Shown here: positions 23,865 through 31,240 of the stretch, piece after piece
How the letters are laid out: each line of letters opens with the position of its first letter
How positions within the stretch are numbered: the stretch's first letter is position 1
Assembly: GCA_016717705.1 (NCBI GenBank)
Contig: JADKFD010000052.1
Location: forward strand, 1-42,510
Direction of reading: 5' to 3'
Origin: Rhodanobacteraceae bacterium
GTDB taxonomy: Bacteria > Pseudomonadota > Gammaproteobacteria > Xanthomonadales > SZUA-5
Length of the DNA: 42,510 bases
Program-made: the position numbers and the translations under genes
Notes under the pieces: model-generated
Databases searched by the model: none
Told to the model about the DNA's origin: nothing
What the model saw: only the letters and a program-made list of their open reading frames with translations

Positions 23865-24416
23865 TCAGAAGGTCGGCGGCGTACTCGCACTCACCAGCAC
23901 CGCCTCGCCATCGCCGACATTGCGGAATCGATGCGGCAAGCGGCTCTCGAAATAATAGGCGTCGCCGGGACCGAGGACGCGCACCTGCTCGCCGATGGTG
24001 ACTTCGACCTGCCCGCTGATGATGACGCCGCCTTCTTCGCCTTCATGCGAGAGCATCTCGTCGCCGGTGTCGCTGCCCGCCGGCATCAGTTCGCGCAGGA
24101 TGCACATCTGCCGGCGGCGCCGATCATGACGCCCGACCAGAAAATAGTGGATGCCGTTGTTGCCCAGATCCGGCAACTGTGCGGCGCTGAAGAAGGGGCC
24201 ATCCTCGGCATCGCCATCTTCGGCGGTGAAAAACTCGGCCAGCGTGATCGGAATGCCGTCCAGGACCTTCTTCAGCGAGCTGATCGACGGCGATACCTTG
24301 TTCTGCTCGATCAGCGAGATCGTGCTGTTGGTGACGCCGACGCGCTTGGCCAGCTCGCGCTGGCTCAGGCCCTTGCCTTTGCGCACACCTTGCAGCCGCA
24401 GTCCGATGTCCATCAA
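23865..24416 (-). CDS. puuR: PuuR-like XRE/cupin transcriptional regulator
   Basis: A 183-residue repressor type. The N-terminal HTH at residues 5-60 is GLRLQGVRKGKGLSQRELAK and VTNSTISLIEQNKVSPSISS; the C-terminal cupin is SHEGEEGGVIISGQVEVTIG, PGDAYYFESRLPHRFRN. PuuR of enterobacteria has the same architecture and length and represses putrescine utilisation genes until putrescine binds (family knowledge). Its neighbours, a PuuC-like dehydrogenase and a divergent aminotransferase, support that assignment. The start is MMDIGLRLQ or one codon later. Candidate targets are the dyads at 24589 and 32842. Confidence 0.9.
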   Translation of the reverse strand: MMDIGLRLQGVRKGKGLSQRELAKRVGVTNSTISLIEQNKVSPSISSLKKVLDGIPITLAEFFTAEDGDAEDGPFFSAAQLPDLGNNGIHYFLVGRHDRRRRQMCILRELMPAGSDTGDEMLSHEGEEGGVIISGQVEVTIGEQVRVLGPGDAYYFESRLPHRFRNVGDGEAVLVSASTPPTF

Positions 24417-24447
24417 TCCATGCGTCTCATCGTCTATCTCAAGCCAT

Positions 24448-24534
24448 GTAGGTCACGTTGGCCGCGCAGCGGCCTACGTGACATCGATCGCCCCAAGGAG
24501 TCACGTAGGCCACGGGGTGGCCAACGTGACCTAC
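24448..24534. repeat. REPIN-like element, family GTAGGTCACGTTG, copy 3
   Basis: GTAGGTCACGTTG and CAACGTGACCTAC arms with inner CCTACGTGAC and GTCACGTAGG. It lies in the divergent gap between the puuR-like gene and the aminotransferase. Confidence 0.9.
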
Positions 24535-24588
24535 GAAACTACGCTGTGTTGCAGAATATTAGACACCCGATGATCAGACGGTCAATTT

Positions 24589-24619
24589 TTGCGCGGGAAT
24601 GCGCAGCAATACCGCGCAA
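24589..24619. promoter_or_regulatory. TTGCGCGG-N15-CCGCGCAA dyad upstream of aminotransferase
   Basis: A perfect 8-15-8 inverted repeat 58 bases before the aminotransferase start, in the gap shared with puuR. It could be a regulator site or a leader hairpin. Confidence 0.4.
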
Positions 24620-24676
24620 GTTGTAAAGTTTTTTCGACACTGATAGCGTGAACGCACTCGTCACAGGAGAGATTCA

Positions 24677-26059
24677 ATGGCCGCCGACAACGACGCCGCA
24701 GGCATCCCGGGCAGCTTCGAGGCGCACTACAGCGCCGAGGCGACCGCGCAGCCCGAGCACATGGATGCGTTCTGGATGCCGTTCACGGCGAATCGCCAGT
24801 TCAAGCACAAGCCGCGACTGCTGGCGAGCGCCAAGGGCATGCATTACCGCTCGGTCGATGGTCGCGAGATTCTCGATGGCACCGGCGGCCTGTGGTGCTG
24901 CAATGCCGGTCACGGGCGCCAACGCATCATCGACGCGGTCAGCCAGCAGATCGCGACGATGGACTTCGCGCCCACCTTCCAGATGGGCCATCCGCTGCCA
25001 TTCAAGGTCGCCGAGCGCCTCGCGCAGATCGCACCAGACACGTTGAACCATGTGTTCTTCACCAACTCCGGCTCCGAATCGGTCGACACCGCGTTGAAGA
25101 TCGCGCTGGCCTATCACCGCGCCCGCGGCGAAGCCTCGCGCACGCGCCTGATCGGTCGCGAGAAGGGCTATCACGGCGTCGGTTTCGGCGGCATCTCGGT
25201 GGGCGGCCTGCCCAACAACCGCAAGTTCTTCGGCTCGCTGCTGCCGGGCGTCGACCACCTGCGTCACACGCTCGACATCGGCAGGAACGCCTTCAGCCGC
25301 GGCCTGCCCCAGCACGGACTGGAACTGGTCGAGGACCTGGAGCGTCTGGTGCTGCTGCACGATGCCAGCACCATTGCCGCAGTGATCGTCGAACCGATCG
25401 CTGGCTCGGCCGGTGTCGTGCTGCCGCCCGACGGTTACCTGAAGCGCCTGCGCGAGATCTGCGACAAGCACGGCATCCTGCTGATCTTCGACGAGGTCAT
25501 CACCGGCTTCGGGCGCGTCGGCAACGCCTTCGCCGCGCAGCGTTTCGGCGTCACGCCGGACCTGATCACCACCGCCAAGGGCTTGAGCAACGGCAGCATC
25601 CCGATGGGCGCGGTGCTGGTCTCTGACAAGGTGCACGACGCCTTCATGCACGGCCCGGAGGGCATGATCGAACTGTTCCACGGCTACACCTATTCCGGCC
25701 ATCCGGTGGCCTGCGCGGCGGCGCTGGCGACGCTCGACATCTATCGCGAGGAAAAGCTGTTCGACCGCGCGATCGAACTCGGTCAGTACTGGGAAGATGC
25801 GATCCACGCGCTCAAGGGCCTGCCGAATGTCATCGACATCCGCAACTACGGCCTGATCGGCGCCATCGAACTGTCCTCGCGCCCTGGCGCCGTCGGCGCC
25901 CGCGCCTACGAGGTGTTCACGCGCTGCTTCCACGACAAGGACCTGTTGATCCGCACCACCGGCGACGTGATCGCACTGTCGCCGCCGCTGATCATCGAGA
26001 AGTCGCACATCGACCAGTTGTTCGAGCGTATTGGCGAGGCGATACGGGAGACGGCGTAG
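24677..26059 (+). CDS. Class III omega-amino acid:pyruvate aminotransferase
   Basis: A PLP aminotransferase of 460 residues. Motifs are HVFFTNSGSESVDTALKIAL, the GYHGVGFGGISVGG loop, IFDEVITGFGRVG (PLP-binding Asp) and LITTAKGLSNGSIPMG with Lys301 as the Schiff-base lysine. The sequence resembles beta-alanine/omega-amino acid:pyruvate aminotransferases (MPFTANRQFK near the start). It may deaminate beta-alanine, GABA or other polyamine-derived omega-amines to semialdehydes. It is preceded by AGGAGAG. It is divergent from the puuR-like gene and followed by agmatinase, so it is probably part of polyamine catabolism. The exact substrate cannot be read from sequence. Confidence 0.92.
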   Translation: MAADNDAAGIPGSFEAHYSAEATAQPEHMDAFWMPFTANRQFKHKPRLLASAKGMHYRSVDGREILDGTGGLWCCNAGHGRQRIIDAVSQQIATMDFAPTFQMGHPLPFKVAERLAQIAPDTLNHVFFTNSGSESVDTALKIALAYHRARGEASRTRLIGREKGYHGVGFGGISVGGLPNNRKFFGSLLPGVDHLRHTLDIGRNAFSRGLPQHGLELVEDLERLVLLHDASTIAAVIVEPIAGSAGVVLPPDGYLKRLREICDKHGILLIFDEVITGFGRVGNAFAAQRFGVTPDLITTAKGLSNGSIPMGAVLVSDKVHDAFMHGPEGMIELFHGYTYSGHPVACAAALATLDIYREEKLFDRAIELGQYWEDAIHALKGLPNVIDIRNYGLIGAIELSSRPGAVGARAYEVFTRCFHDKDLLIRTTGDVIALSPPLIIEKSHIDQLFERIGEAIRETA

Positions 26060-26065
26060 GAGCAG

Positions 26066-26220
26066 AGGCGCGGGGCTGGGGACTGGGGCCTGGGGCGTGT
26101 TGCGCGGCAACACAACGCCAACACGCCCTCGCGCAAGCGCTTTGCGCGCATGCGACCATCTGGTCAATTGCCGGATTCTTCCGCGCACTCGCCCCAGCCC
26201 CCAGTCCCCAACCCCGCCTT
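26066..26220. repeat. G-rich inverted repeat (GGGGNCTGGGG runs)
   Basis: GGCGCGGGGCTGGGGACTGG at the left and its near-complement in CCCAGCCCCCAGTCCCCAAC at the right flank about 100 bases with an inner hairpin near 26100. The same type recurs at 32692 and, with CGGGACCCGGG words, at 31103. Confidence 0.75.
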
Positions 26221-26242
26221 TTCCTTCCAGCAGCGATCCGCC

Positions 26243-27205
26243 ATGCCCGCCGACGACCCCGCCCACCCGAAAACCTGCGACCTGGCGTTCACGCGGACGT
26301 CGCCCTACGGCAGCATCGCCGAGCCGACCTATTCGGGCACGCTGAGCTTCCTGCGTCGTCGCTACAGCAAGGAACTGGCGGGCGTCGATGTGGCTGTGGT
26401 CGGCGTGCCTTTCGACCTGGCCACCACCAACCGTCCCGGTACGCGCCTGGGGCCGCGGGCGATCCGTGCGGCTTCGGCATCGCTGGCCTGGTGCGGGCCC
26501 TACGCCTGGGAGGTCGATCCCTGCGAGGCGTTCAACATCATCGACTGGGGCGATGTCTGGTTCGACCAGGGCCGGCCTGAGCGCATCCCCGACACCATCG
26601 AGGCAGCCTTCACACCGTTTGCCGCGGCCAAGGTCACCACACTGGCACTCGGCGGCGACCACTTCATCAGCTATCCGATCCTCCGGGCGCTGCGCGGGCA
26701 ACAGCCGCAGCCGATAGCGCTGGTCCATTTCGACGCCCACAGCGATACCTGGGCCGATGCGCAGCCGCGCATCGACCACGGCAGCATGTTCTTCCATGCC
26801 GCGCGCAACGGCATCGTCGATCCGGGCAGCTCGATCCAGCTCGGCATGCGCACGCGCAACGACCAGACCCACGGTTTCGAGGTGCGCGATGCGCGCTGGC
26901 TGCATCGCGAGGGCGTCGATGCCGCCATCGCGGCGATCCACGCACGCGTCGGCCAGCGAGCTTGCTACATCAGCTTCGACGTCGACTTTCTCGACCCCGC
27001 GTACGCGCCCGGCACCGGCACGCCGGTGGTCGGCGGCTTCAGCACGCATCAGGCACTGATGCTGATCCGCGGCCTGGCCGGGTTGAACATCATCGGCATG
27101 GACGTGGTCGAGGTTTCACCACCCTTTGACCACAGCGAGATCACCGCGCTGGCCGCGGCCAGCGTGGGGCAGGAACTGCTGGCGGCGTTCGCGGCCAGAA
27201 GCTGA
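26243..27205 (+). CDS. speB: Agmatinase (ureohydrolase family)
   Basis: Hydrolyses agmatine to putrescine and urea. The 320-residue ureohydrolase contains the Mn ligand motifs LALGGDHFISYP, LVHFDAHSDTWAD and SFDVDFLDPAYAPGTGTP; the last matches agmatinase/arginase active sites and PGTGTPVVGG is usual for agmatinase. DHGSMFFHAARNGIVD is typical of SpeB. The start MPADDPAHPKTCDLAFT was chosen because 31 upstream codons come from the G-rich repeat. Lying after the aminotransferase and within a putrescine region, it would feed arginine-derived agmatine into putrescine breakdown. Guanidinobutyrase activity is an alternative. Confidence 0.92.
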   Translation: MPADDPAHPKTCDLAFTRTSPYGSIAEPTYSGTLSFLRRRYSKELAGVDVAVVGVPFDLATTNRPGTRLGPRAIRAASASLAWCGPYAWEVDPCEAFNIIDWGDVWFDQGRPERIPDTIEAAFTPFAAAKVTTLALGGDHFISYPILRALRGQQPQPIALVHFDAHSDTWADAQPRIDHGSMFFHAARNGIVDPGSSIQLGMRTRNDQTHGFEVRDARWLHREGVDAAIAAIHARVGQRACYISFDVDFLDPAYAPGTGTPVVGGFSTHQALMLIRGLAGLNIIGMDVVEVSPPFDHSEITALAAASVGQELLAAFAARS

Positions 27206-27240
27206 CGCACGCTTTTTGTCCCGGCTCAGGAACCACCGTG

Positions 27241-27306
27241 GTAGCGCGGCTCCGGCGCGCCCGGTGTCGTGCGAGGCGCGAAGGCCGTTCGCGCCGGCGG
27301 CCGCGG
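27241..27306 (+). repeat. GTAGCGCGGCTCCGGCGCGC-type intergenic repeat, copy 2
   Basis: Begins GTAGCGCGGCTCCGGCGCGC and ends GTTCGCGCCGGCGGCCGCGG, as does the inverted copy at 5082-5147, with a different middle. It lies between speB and the convergent nei. Confidence 0.75.
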
Positions 27307-27404
27307 GGACGTGCGGCAAGTCGCGCCGGGCGTCGCGCGTAAACGCCATGGCGCATGGTCGGACGACAAGGACGCGCGTACCCGGCCTACGCTCGCTGCC
27401 GCGA

Positions 27405-28220
27405 CTAGCCCTGACACCCCGGACACCAGAACACGCGACGATTGAGTTGCGCGGTTTCGACGGTCCCGGAGCAGCGGTAACAGGGTTTGCCCGCGCGTTC
27501 GAAGACTGCATGTCGGCGTTGTCCGAAGGACACGCCTGCCGTCTTGAGCTGCACGGCGCGCTGCGGATCGTTGGTGATACCGGCGAGACGATAAGCGCGG
27601 CGCGTGATGGTCAGAATGGACCGGGCCAGCGCGGCGCGTTCGAGCGCGTCGAGCGAGCCCGGCCGGCGCGTCGGCAGCAGGCCGGCATCGAACAGGATTT
27701 CGCTGCGCAAGTAGTTGCCGATGCCAGCGACAAAGGCCTGGTCGAGCAGCAGATCCGCAAGACGCCGCCGCGCCAGACGCGGCTCCGCCAGCCGCGCATC
27801 GAGTTCACCCGCGGTGAGCGTGGCACTCAGCACGTCCGGACCGAGCTTGTGCAGGAAGGCATGGGTGGCGATACCCACTTCGTCAAGCACATCGATGTCC
27901 GAGGCGCTGTAAAGCAGGATGTCATGAGTGCTGCCGCGCACCGCAAAACGCAGCGAGCGCGAGGTATTCGCCAGCTTGCCCGCTTTGACGACGTACCAGC
28001 GTCCGTAAAGCTGGTTGTGCGAATAGACCGACAGGCCATTGGCGAAATGCGTCAACAGCGCCTTGCCACGCGTTTCGATGGCGCTGACGCGCGAAGCGGC
28101 CAGTTCTTCCTCGTAGGTCTTGAGCCGCGCGAATGCAAACTCGACCGCACGCAGCGGCGCGCCGACGATCGCCTTCTGCAACTTGTCCGCCGCGCGACGG
28201 ATCTCCGGGCCTTCGGGCAT
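27405..28220 (-). CDS. nei: Endonuclease VIII (Nei), DNA glycosylase/AP lyase
   Basis: Removes oxidised pyrimidines and cleaves the abasic site. The 271-residue protein begins MPEGPEIRRA, with the N-terminal Pro nucleophile exposed after Met removal and Glu3 next. ETRGKALLTHF supplies the conserved lysine (Lys53). The H2TH region is VAGIGNYLRSEILFDAGL. The C-terminal zinc finger is CYRCSGTVE...RRVFWCPGC. YSHNQLYGRWY and NTSRSLRFA are Nei-like rather than MutM-like. The eight upstream in-frame codons are ignored because catalysis needs the Pro at position 2. It has no evident link to the polyamine genes around it. Confidence 0.94.
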   Translation of the reverse strand: MPEGPEIRRAADKLQKAIVGAPLRAVEFAFARLKTYEEELAASRVSAIETRGKALLTHFANGLSVYSHNQLYGRWYVVKAGKLANTSRSLRFAVRGSTHDILLYSASDIDVLDEVGIATHAFLHKLGPDVLSATLTAGELDARLAEPRLARRRLADLLLDQAFVAGIGNYLRSEILFDAGLLPTRRPGSLDALERAALARSILTITRRAYRLAGITNDPQRAVQLKTAGVSFGQRRHAVFERAGKPCYRCSGTVETAQLNRRVFWCPGCQG

Positions 28221-28338
28221 CGCCTGGGTGCGCTCGCAAAGCACCTAGTAAGGCGCAATCGAGGTCGTCAGCCGGTGAAGGCGCGGATGCCTCCCGGGCG
28301 GCCAGCGACGCAGCGCTGGCGACCCAGATCGCCGTAAC

Positions 28339-28428
28339 CTGGAGTGCGCCGGCTTGCCGGCGCTTTGGATGCTCCACTGCCAACACGCGCCGATGCATCC
28401 ACAGCGGTGGCTAGCCACCGCACTCCCA
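28339..28428. repeat. Inverted pair of GGAGTGCG...GGATGC REP units
   Basis: A forward unit CTGGAGTGCGC-CGGCTTGCCG-GCGCTTTGGATGC (28339-28373) faces an inverted unit whose reverse complement reads GGAGTGCG-GTGGCTAGCCACC-GCTGTGGATGC (to 28428). The second unit overlaps the 3' end of the BON-LysM gene. A third unit is at 29757. Confidence 0.85.
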
Positions 28429-29028
28429 ATGAATCCAGCTCCCGCCTATTTGGCGGGCGACGTCGAGCGCCGGAATTCGCAGGGTCTGGCCGGGATAGAT
28501 CTTGTCCGGGTCCGACAACATCGGCTTGTTGGCTTCGAAGATCACGTTGTACTTGTTGGCGTTGCCGTAGACCTCCTTGGCAATCTTCGACAGCGTGTCG
28601 CCCTTCTGCACGACATGCGTGCGCGAGGTCCATTCATGTTTGGCGGCCTCTTCCTTGCTCGGCAGTTGCTCGGCTGGCAGTGGCGCTTCAGCCAACACCG
28701 GCGGCGCTTTCGGCGCGGCCGGCGCGGGCGCGGCGGCAACCGGTGCAGTCTGCTTGGGCGGAGCACCGACAACCAGGCGGTCTTCGACCTTGTCGACGCC
28801 TTCAACGTTGCCCACCGCGAGAATCACCTTTTCCTTGGTGGCACTGTCGTTTACCCAGCCGGAGACGACCAGAATCTCTTCTTCCAGCCAATAGTGGATG
28901 TGCTTGTCGGGCAGGCCGATCTTGGCAACGTGATCGCGAATCAACGCGGAAAGATTGGGCACCTCGGACGGCTTTTTGCCACCGAACAACTTGGCACCGG
29001 CTGAGGACATGAAACTGAAAAGACCCAT
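28411..29028 (-). CDS. BON- and LysM-domain protein (Kbp/YgaU-like)
   Basis: A 205-residue protein: N-terminus MGLFSFMSSAGAKLFGGKKP, BON domain at about residues 25-88 (DKHIHYWLEEEILVVSGWV, VEGVDKVEDRLVV), an Ala/Pro linker (about 90-125), and a LysM domain at about 138-186 (THVVQKGDTLSKIAKEVYGN, PDKIYPGQTLRIP). The layout equals E. coli Kbp, a cytoplasmic potassium-binding protein, though LysM may also contact peptidoglycan. No signal peptide is visible. Kbp proteins normally end at about TLRIP; here about 18 extra residues (ALDVARQIGG to HWECGG) read into a REP unit, suggesting the original stop was overwritten or lost. Confidence 0.9.
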   Translation of the reverse strand: MGLFSFMSSAGAKLFGGKKPSEVPNLSALIRDHVAKIGLPDKHIHYWLEEEILVVSGWVNDSATKEKVILAVGNVEGVDKVEDRLVVGAPPKQTAPVAAAPAPAAPKAPPVLAEAPLPAEQLPSKEEAAKHEWTSRTHVVQKGDTLSKIAKEVYGNANKYNVIFEANKPMLSDPDKIYPGQTLRIPALDVARQIGGSWIHWECGG

Positions 29029-29214
29029 GGTGTGGCTCCAATGCGAAGGGATGCGGAGCCATACTCTCGCACAGTGCGCGGGGACTGTATGTTGGATGGC
29101 GCGCAGCAAATCGCCTGGAACGCGGGTAGGGCCTCGCACCCGGCAGATCGCGGCACGGCACGTCCAGGCAGGAACGGCTGCGCAGGCGCGTGTCCCTGCA
29201 ACGGCCGGCACAGA

Positions 29215-29502
29215 TTATTCGGGCGGCTGCGGCGGAACTGGAAAGAGCAGGCTGGCGTTGAGCTCAGCAATGGCTGGCGCGGTGAGCTTGCAGTATTTCG
29301 CCGACGTGCCAACCGTCTTCTGGATCCGCTTGCCGATTGTCTTGGTATCGCGTTTCGAGGCCTTGTCGCCGACCTCATAGTCGTTCCAGGCGACACTCGT
29401 GCAGCCACGGAAGCCGGCGACGATGCGCAGCGACGTCTGGTAGCGCTCGACGCTCACGACCAGATCACCGGCGGTGTAGCCGCGAGCAGGCGTCCCCTCC
29501 AC
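29215..29502 (-). CDS. Hypothetical protein, possibly N-terminally truncated
   Basis: Not recognised. A 95-residue frame begins with GTG (MEGTPARGYTAGDLVVSVER) and ends LLFPVPPQPPE. It contains two cysteines (FRGCTSVAW and AKYCKLTAP) and many Lys/Thr in the middle (DKASKRDTKTIGKRIQKTVG). A stop codon about 13 codons upstream and the homopolymer tract at 29568 prevent a view of any longer N-terminus. A secreted or periplasmic protein that has lost its signal peptide in the damaged stretch is possible. It is codirectional with the BON-LysM gene. Confidence 0.45.
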   Translation of the reverse strand: MEGTPARGYTAGDLVVSVERYQTSLRIVAGFRGCTSVAWNDYEVGDKASKRDTKTIGKRIQKTVGTSAKYCKLTAPAIAELNASLLFPVPPQPPE

Positions 29503-29567
29503 ATTTTGGCGATGCCCACGTTCCCGGCGTCACCGAACAGATTCGGGGAAGGCGGCGCCCGGCGCGG

Positions 29568-29745
29568 CCCCCCCCCCCCCCCCCCCCCGGCGCGGGGGGG
29601 GCCCGGGCCGCCAAAAAAAAAAAAAAAAAGGGCGGAGAGAGGAAGGGGGGGGGCGGGGGGGGGGGCCCGGGGGGGCGGGGGCGGGGGGCGGCGGGGGGGG
29701 GGGGCGCGGCGGGCGGGCCCGGGGGGGGGGGGGGGGGGGGGGCCG
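29568..29745. other. Homopolymer-dominated tract, probable sequence artefact
   Basis: A run of about 20 C, then G and C runs, 17 A, and several G runs of 8 to 20 separated by GCGG or CCCGGG. No real codon structure exists. It is bounded on the right by a REP unit (29757). Such a tract is best explained as failed consensus across a strong hairpin or read-end junk, not biology. Genes on either side should be read with care. Confidence 0.85.
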
Positions 29746-29756
29746 GGAGCAGGGAG

Positions 29757-29793
29757 GAGCATCCAAAGCGGCGGCAAGCCAGCGCACTCCAGA
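29757..29793 (-). repeat. GGAGTGCG...GGATGC REP unit, third copy
   Basis: Reverse complement CTGGAGTGCGC-TGGCTTGCCG-CCGCTTTGGATGC differs at only two positions from the unit at 28339. It abuts the stop of the PuuB-like gene and the homopolymer tract. Confidence 0.85.
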
Positions 29794-31077
29794 CTACGGC
29801 CGCAGATCCTTGATGCGGAACCACAGCATGGCCAGGACCAGCGCTGGCGTGCGCATGAGCCGACCGCCGGGGAAATCGACGTGGCGGATTCGCTGGTAGA
29901 TGTCCAGCCGCGCGGACTGGCCATGGATGGACTCGGCGATCACGCGACCCGCCAGACCGGTTGCAGCGATGCCATGGCCGGAGAAGCCCTGCGCGAAGTA
30001 CAGATTGGAACCGATTCGACCCCAATGCGGCGCGCGGTTCATGCTGATGTCGACATAGCCGCCCCAGACATGATCGACCGCCACATCACCCAACTGCGGG
30101 AAGACGTCGATCATGCGGCTCTTCATGCGCGCGCGCAGACCCGGCGGATCCAGTTTCGAGTAGCTGACGCGCCCGCCGAACAGCATGCGGTGATCGCGCG
30201 ACAGGCGGAAATAGTCGAGCACGAAATTGATGTCGGCGACCGCCATGTGGTTCCTGATCAGCGCGTTTGCGCGCTGCGCACCGAGCGGCGCACTGGCGCA
30301 GATATAGGTGCCGACCGGCATGATCTTCGCTTCGAGTTTCGGCATCACGCCGCTCAGCCAGGCATTGCCGGCGAGCACGCCGAAGCGCCCGCGCGCCTCG
30401 CCGTGTGCCGCGCGAAACACCAGCTCGGCACCCTCGACTACGCTTTCGACACGGCTACCCTCGAAGATACGCACGCCGAGCGCTTGCGCCGCGCGCGCCA
30501 GGCCGAGCGTGTAGTTGAGTGGATGCAGATGACCGCTGCGCGGATCGAACAGCAAGGCCCGGTAGCGCTCGGTCGCCAGATCTCGCTGCAGCCGCGCCCG
30601 ATCCCAAAGTTCGGTGCCGGTGTAGCCGTAGTTGCCGGCGAGATCGTCCTGCCAGCGCTTGAGTTCGTCGATCTGACGCGGCTTGATCGCCGCATGCGCG
30701 TGGCCGGGCCGCCAATCGCAGTCGATGGCGTACTTGCGGCAGCGCTCGGCAATCAATTCGACACCTTCGACCGACCAGTCGAACAGCTTGCGCGCGTCGT
30801 CGCGACCGAGTTGCGCTTCGATCTTCGACATGTCGCAACCGTAGCCAAAGATCGCCTGCCCGCCGCTGCGTCCGGAAGCACCCCAGCCGACGCGCTCGCC
30901 TTCCAGCACGATCACGCTGTAGCCACGCTCAGCCAGTTCGATGGCTGTCGACAGTCCGGTGATGCCGCCGCCAAGCACCACCACGTCGGCGCGCTCGGCG
31001 CCGCGCAACTGCGGGTGATCCGGCGCCGGGTGAGCGGTGGCGGAGTACCAGGAGGGGATGTGGCCAGGGATGGACAT
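29794..31077 (-). CDS. puuB: Gamma-glutamylputrescine oxidase (PuuB/OrdL-like FAD enzyme)
   Basis: Oxidises gamma-glutamylputrescine to the aldehyde with H2O2 release. The protein is 427 residues. The FAD-binding Rossmann motif is VVVLGGGITGLSTAIELAER; a flavin-contact segment is GWGASGRSGGQAIFGYG. The DAO-type C-terminal region is GGYVDISMNRAPHWGRIGSN then FAQGFSGHGIAATGLAGRV. The start was placed at ATG 31077 (MSIPGHIPSWY); a TTG three codons upstream is possible. It is codirectional with and downstream of the first PuuA-like gene, so glutamylation and oxidation steps are adjacent. The last residues run to a REP unit. Confidence 0.93.
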   Translation of the reverse strand: MSIPGHIPSWYSATAHPAPDHPQLRGAERADVVVLGGGITGLSTAIELAERGYSVIVLEGERVGWGASGRSGGQAIFGYGCDMSKIEAQLGRDDARKLFDWSVEGVELIAERCRKYAIDCDWRPGHAHAAIKPRQIDELKRWQDDLAGNYGYTGTELWDRARLQRDLATERYRALLFDPRSGHLHPLNYTLGLARAAQALGVRIFEGSRVESVVEGAELVFRAAHGEARGRFGVLAGNAWLSGVMPKLEAKIMPVGTYICASAPLGAQRANALIRNHMAVADINFVLDYFRLSRDHRMLFGGRVSYSKLDPPGLRARMKSRMIDVFPQLGDVAVDHVWGGYVDISMNRAPHWGRIGSNLYFAQGFSGHGIAATGLAGRVIAESIHGQSARLDIYQRIRHVDFPGGRLMRTPALVLAMLWFRIKDLRP

Positions 31078-31102
31078 ACGGAGCAAGCTGCGGCTGGCCG
31101 GG

Positions 31103-31236
31103 GCGCCGGGACACGGGACGCGGGACCCGGAGAAGCGCGCTGCGGGCGGTGCTCAGTGGTCGCGCAAAATCCGTCGCATGGCACCATCCTCGCTCCGCGC
31201 ACCGCGTCCCGGGTCCCGCGTCCCGGGTCCCGGCTT
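31103..31236. repeat. CGGGACCCGGG-type inverted repeat
   Basis: Imperfect direct copies of CGGGACNCGGGA (31108-31131) are mirrored by CGTCCCGGGTCCCG copies at 31202-31233, around a 65-base spacer. It lies between puuB and the first puuA-like gene. Confidence 0.75.
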
Positions 31237-31240
31237 CACC

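Noticed and set aside
24674..27049. A 791-codon minus-strand open frame opposite the aminotransferase and agmatinase.
   Set aside because: No domains; crosses the G-rich repeat; the plus strand has complete enzyme motifs.
29568..29745. Poly-Pro/poly-Gly protein or quadruplex element.
   Set aside because: Run lengths and abrupt boundaries look like failed consensus, not evolved sequence.
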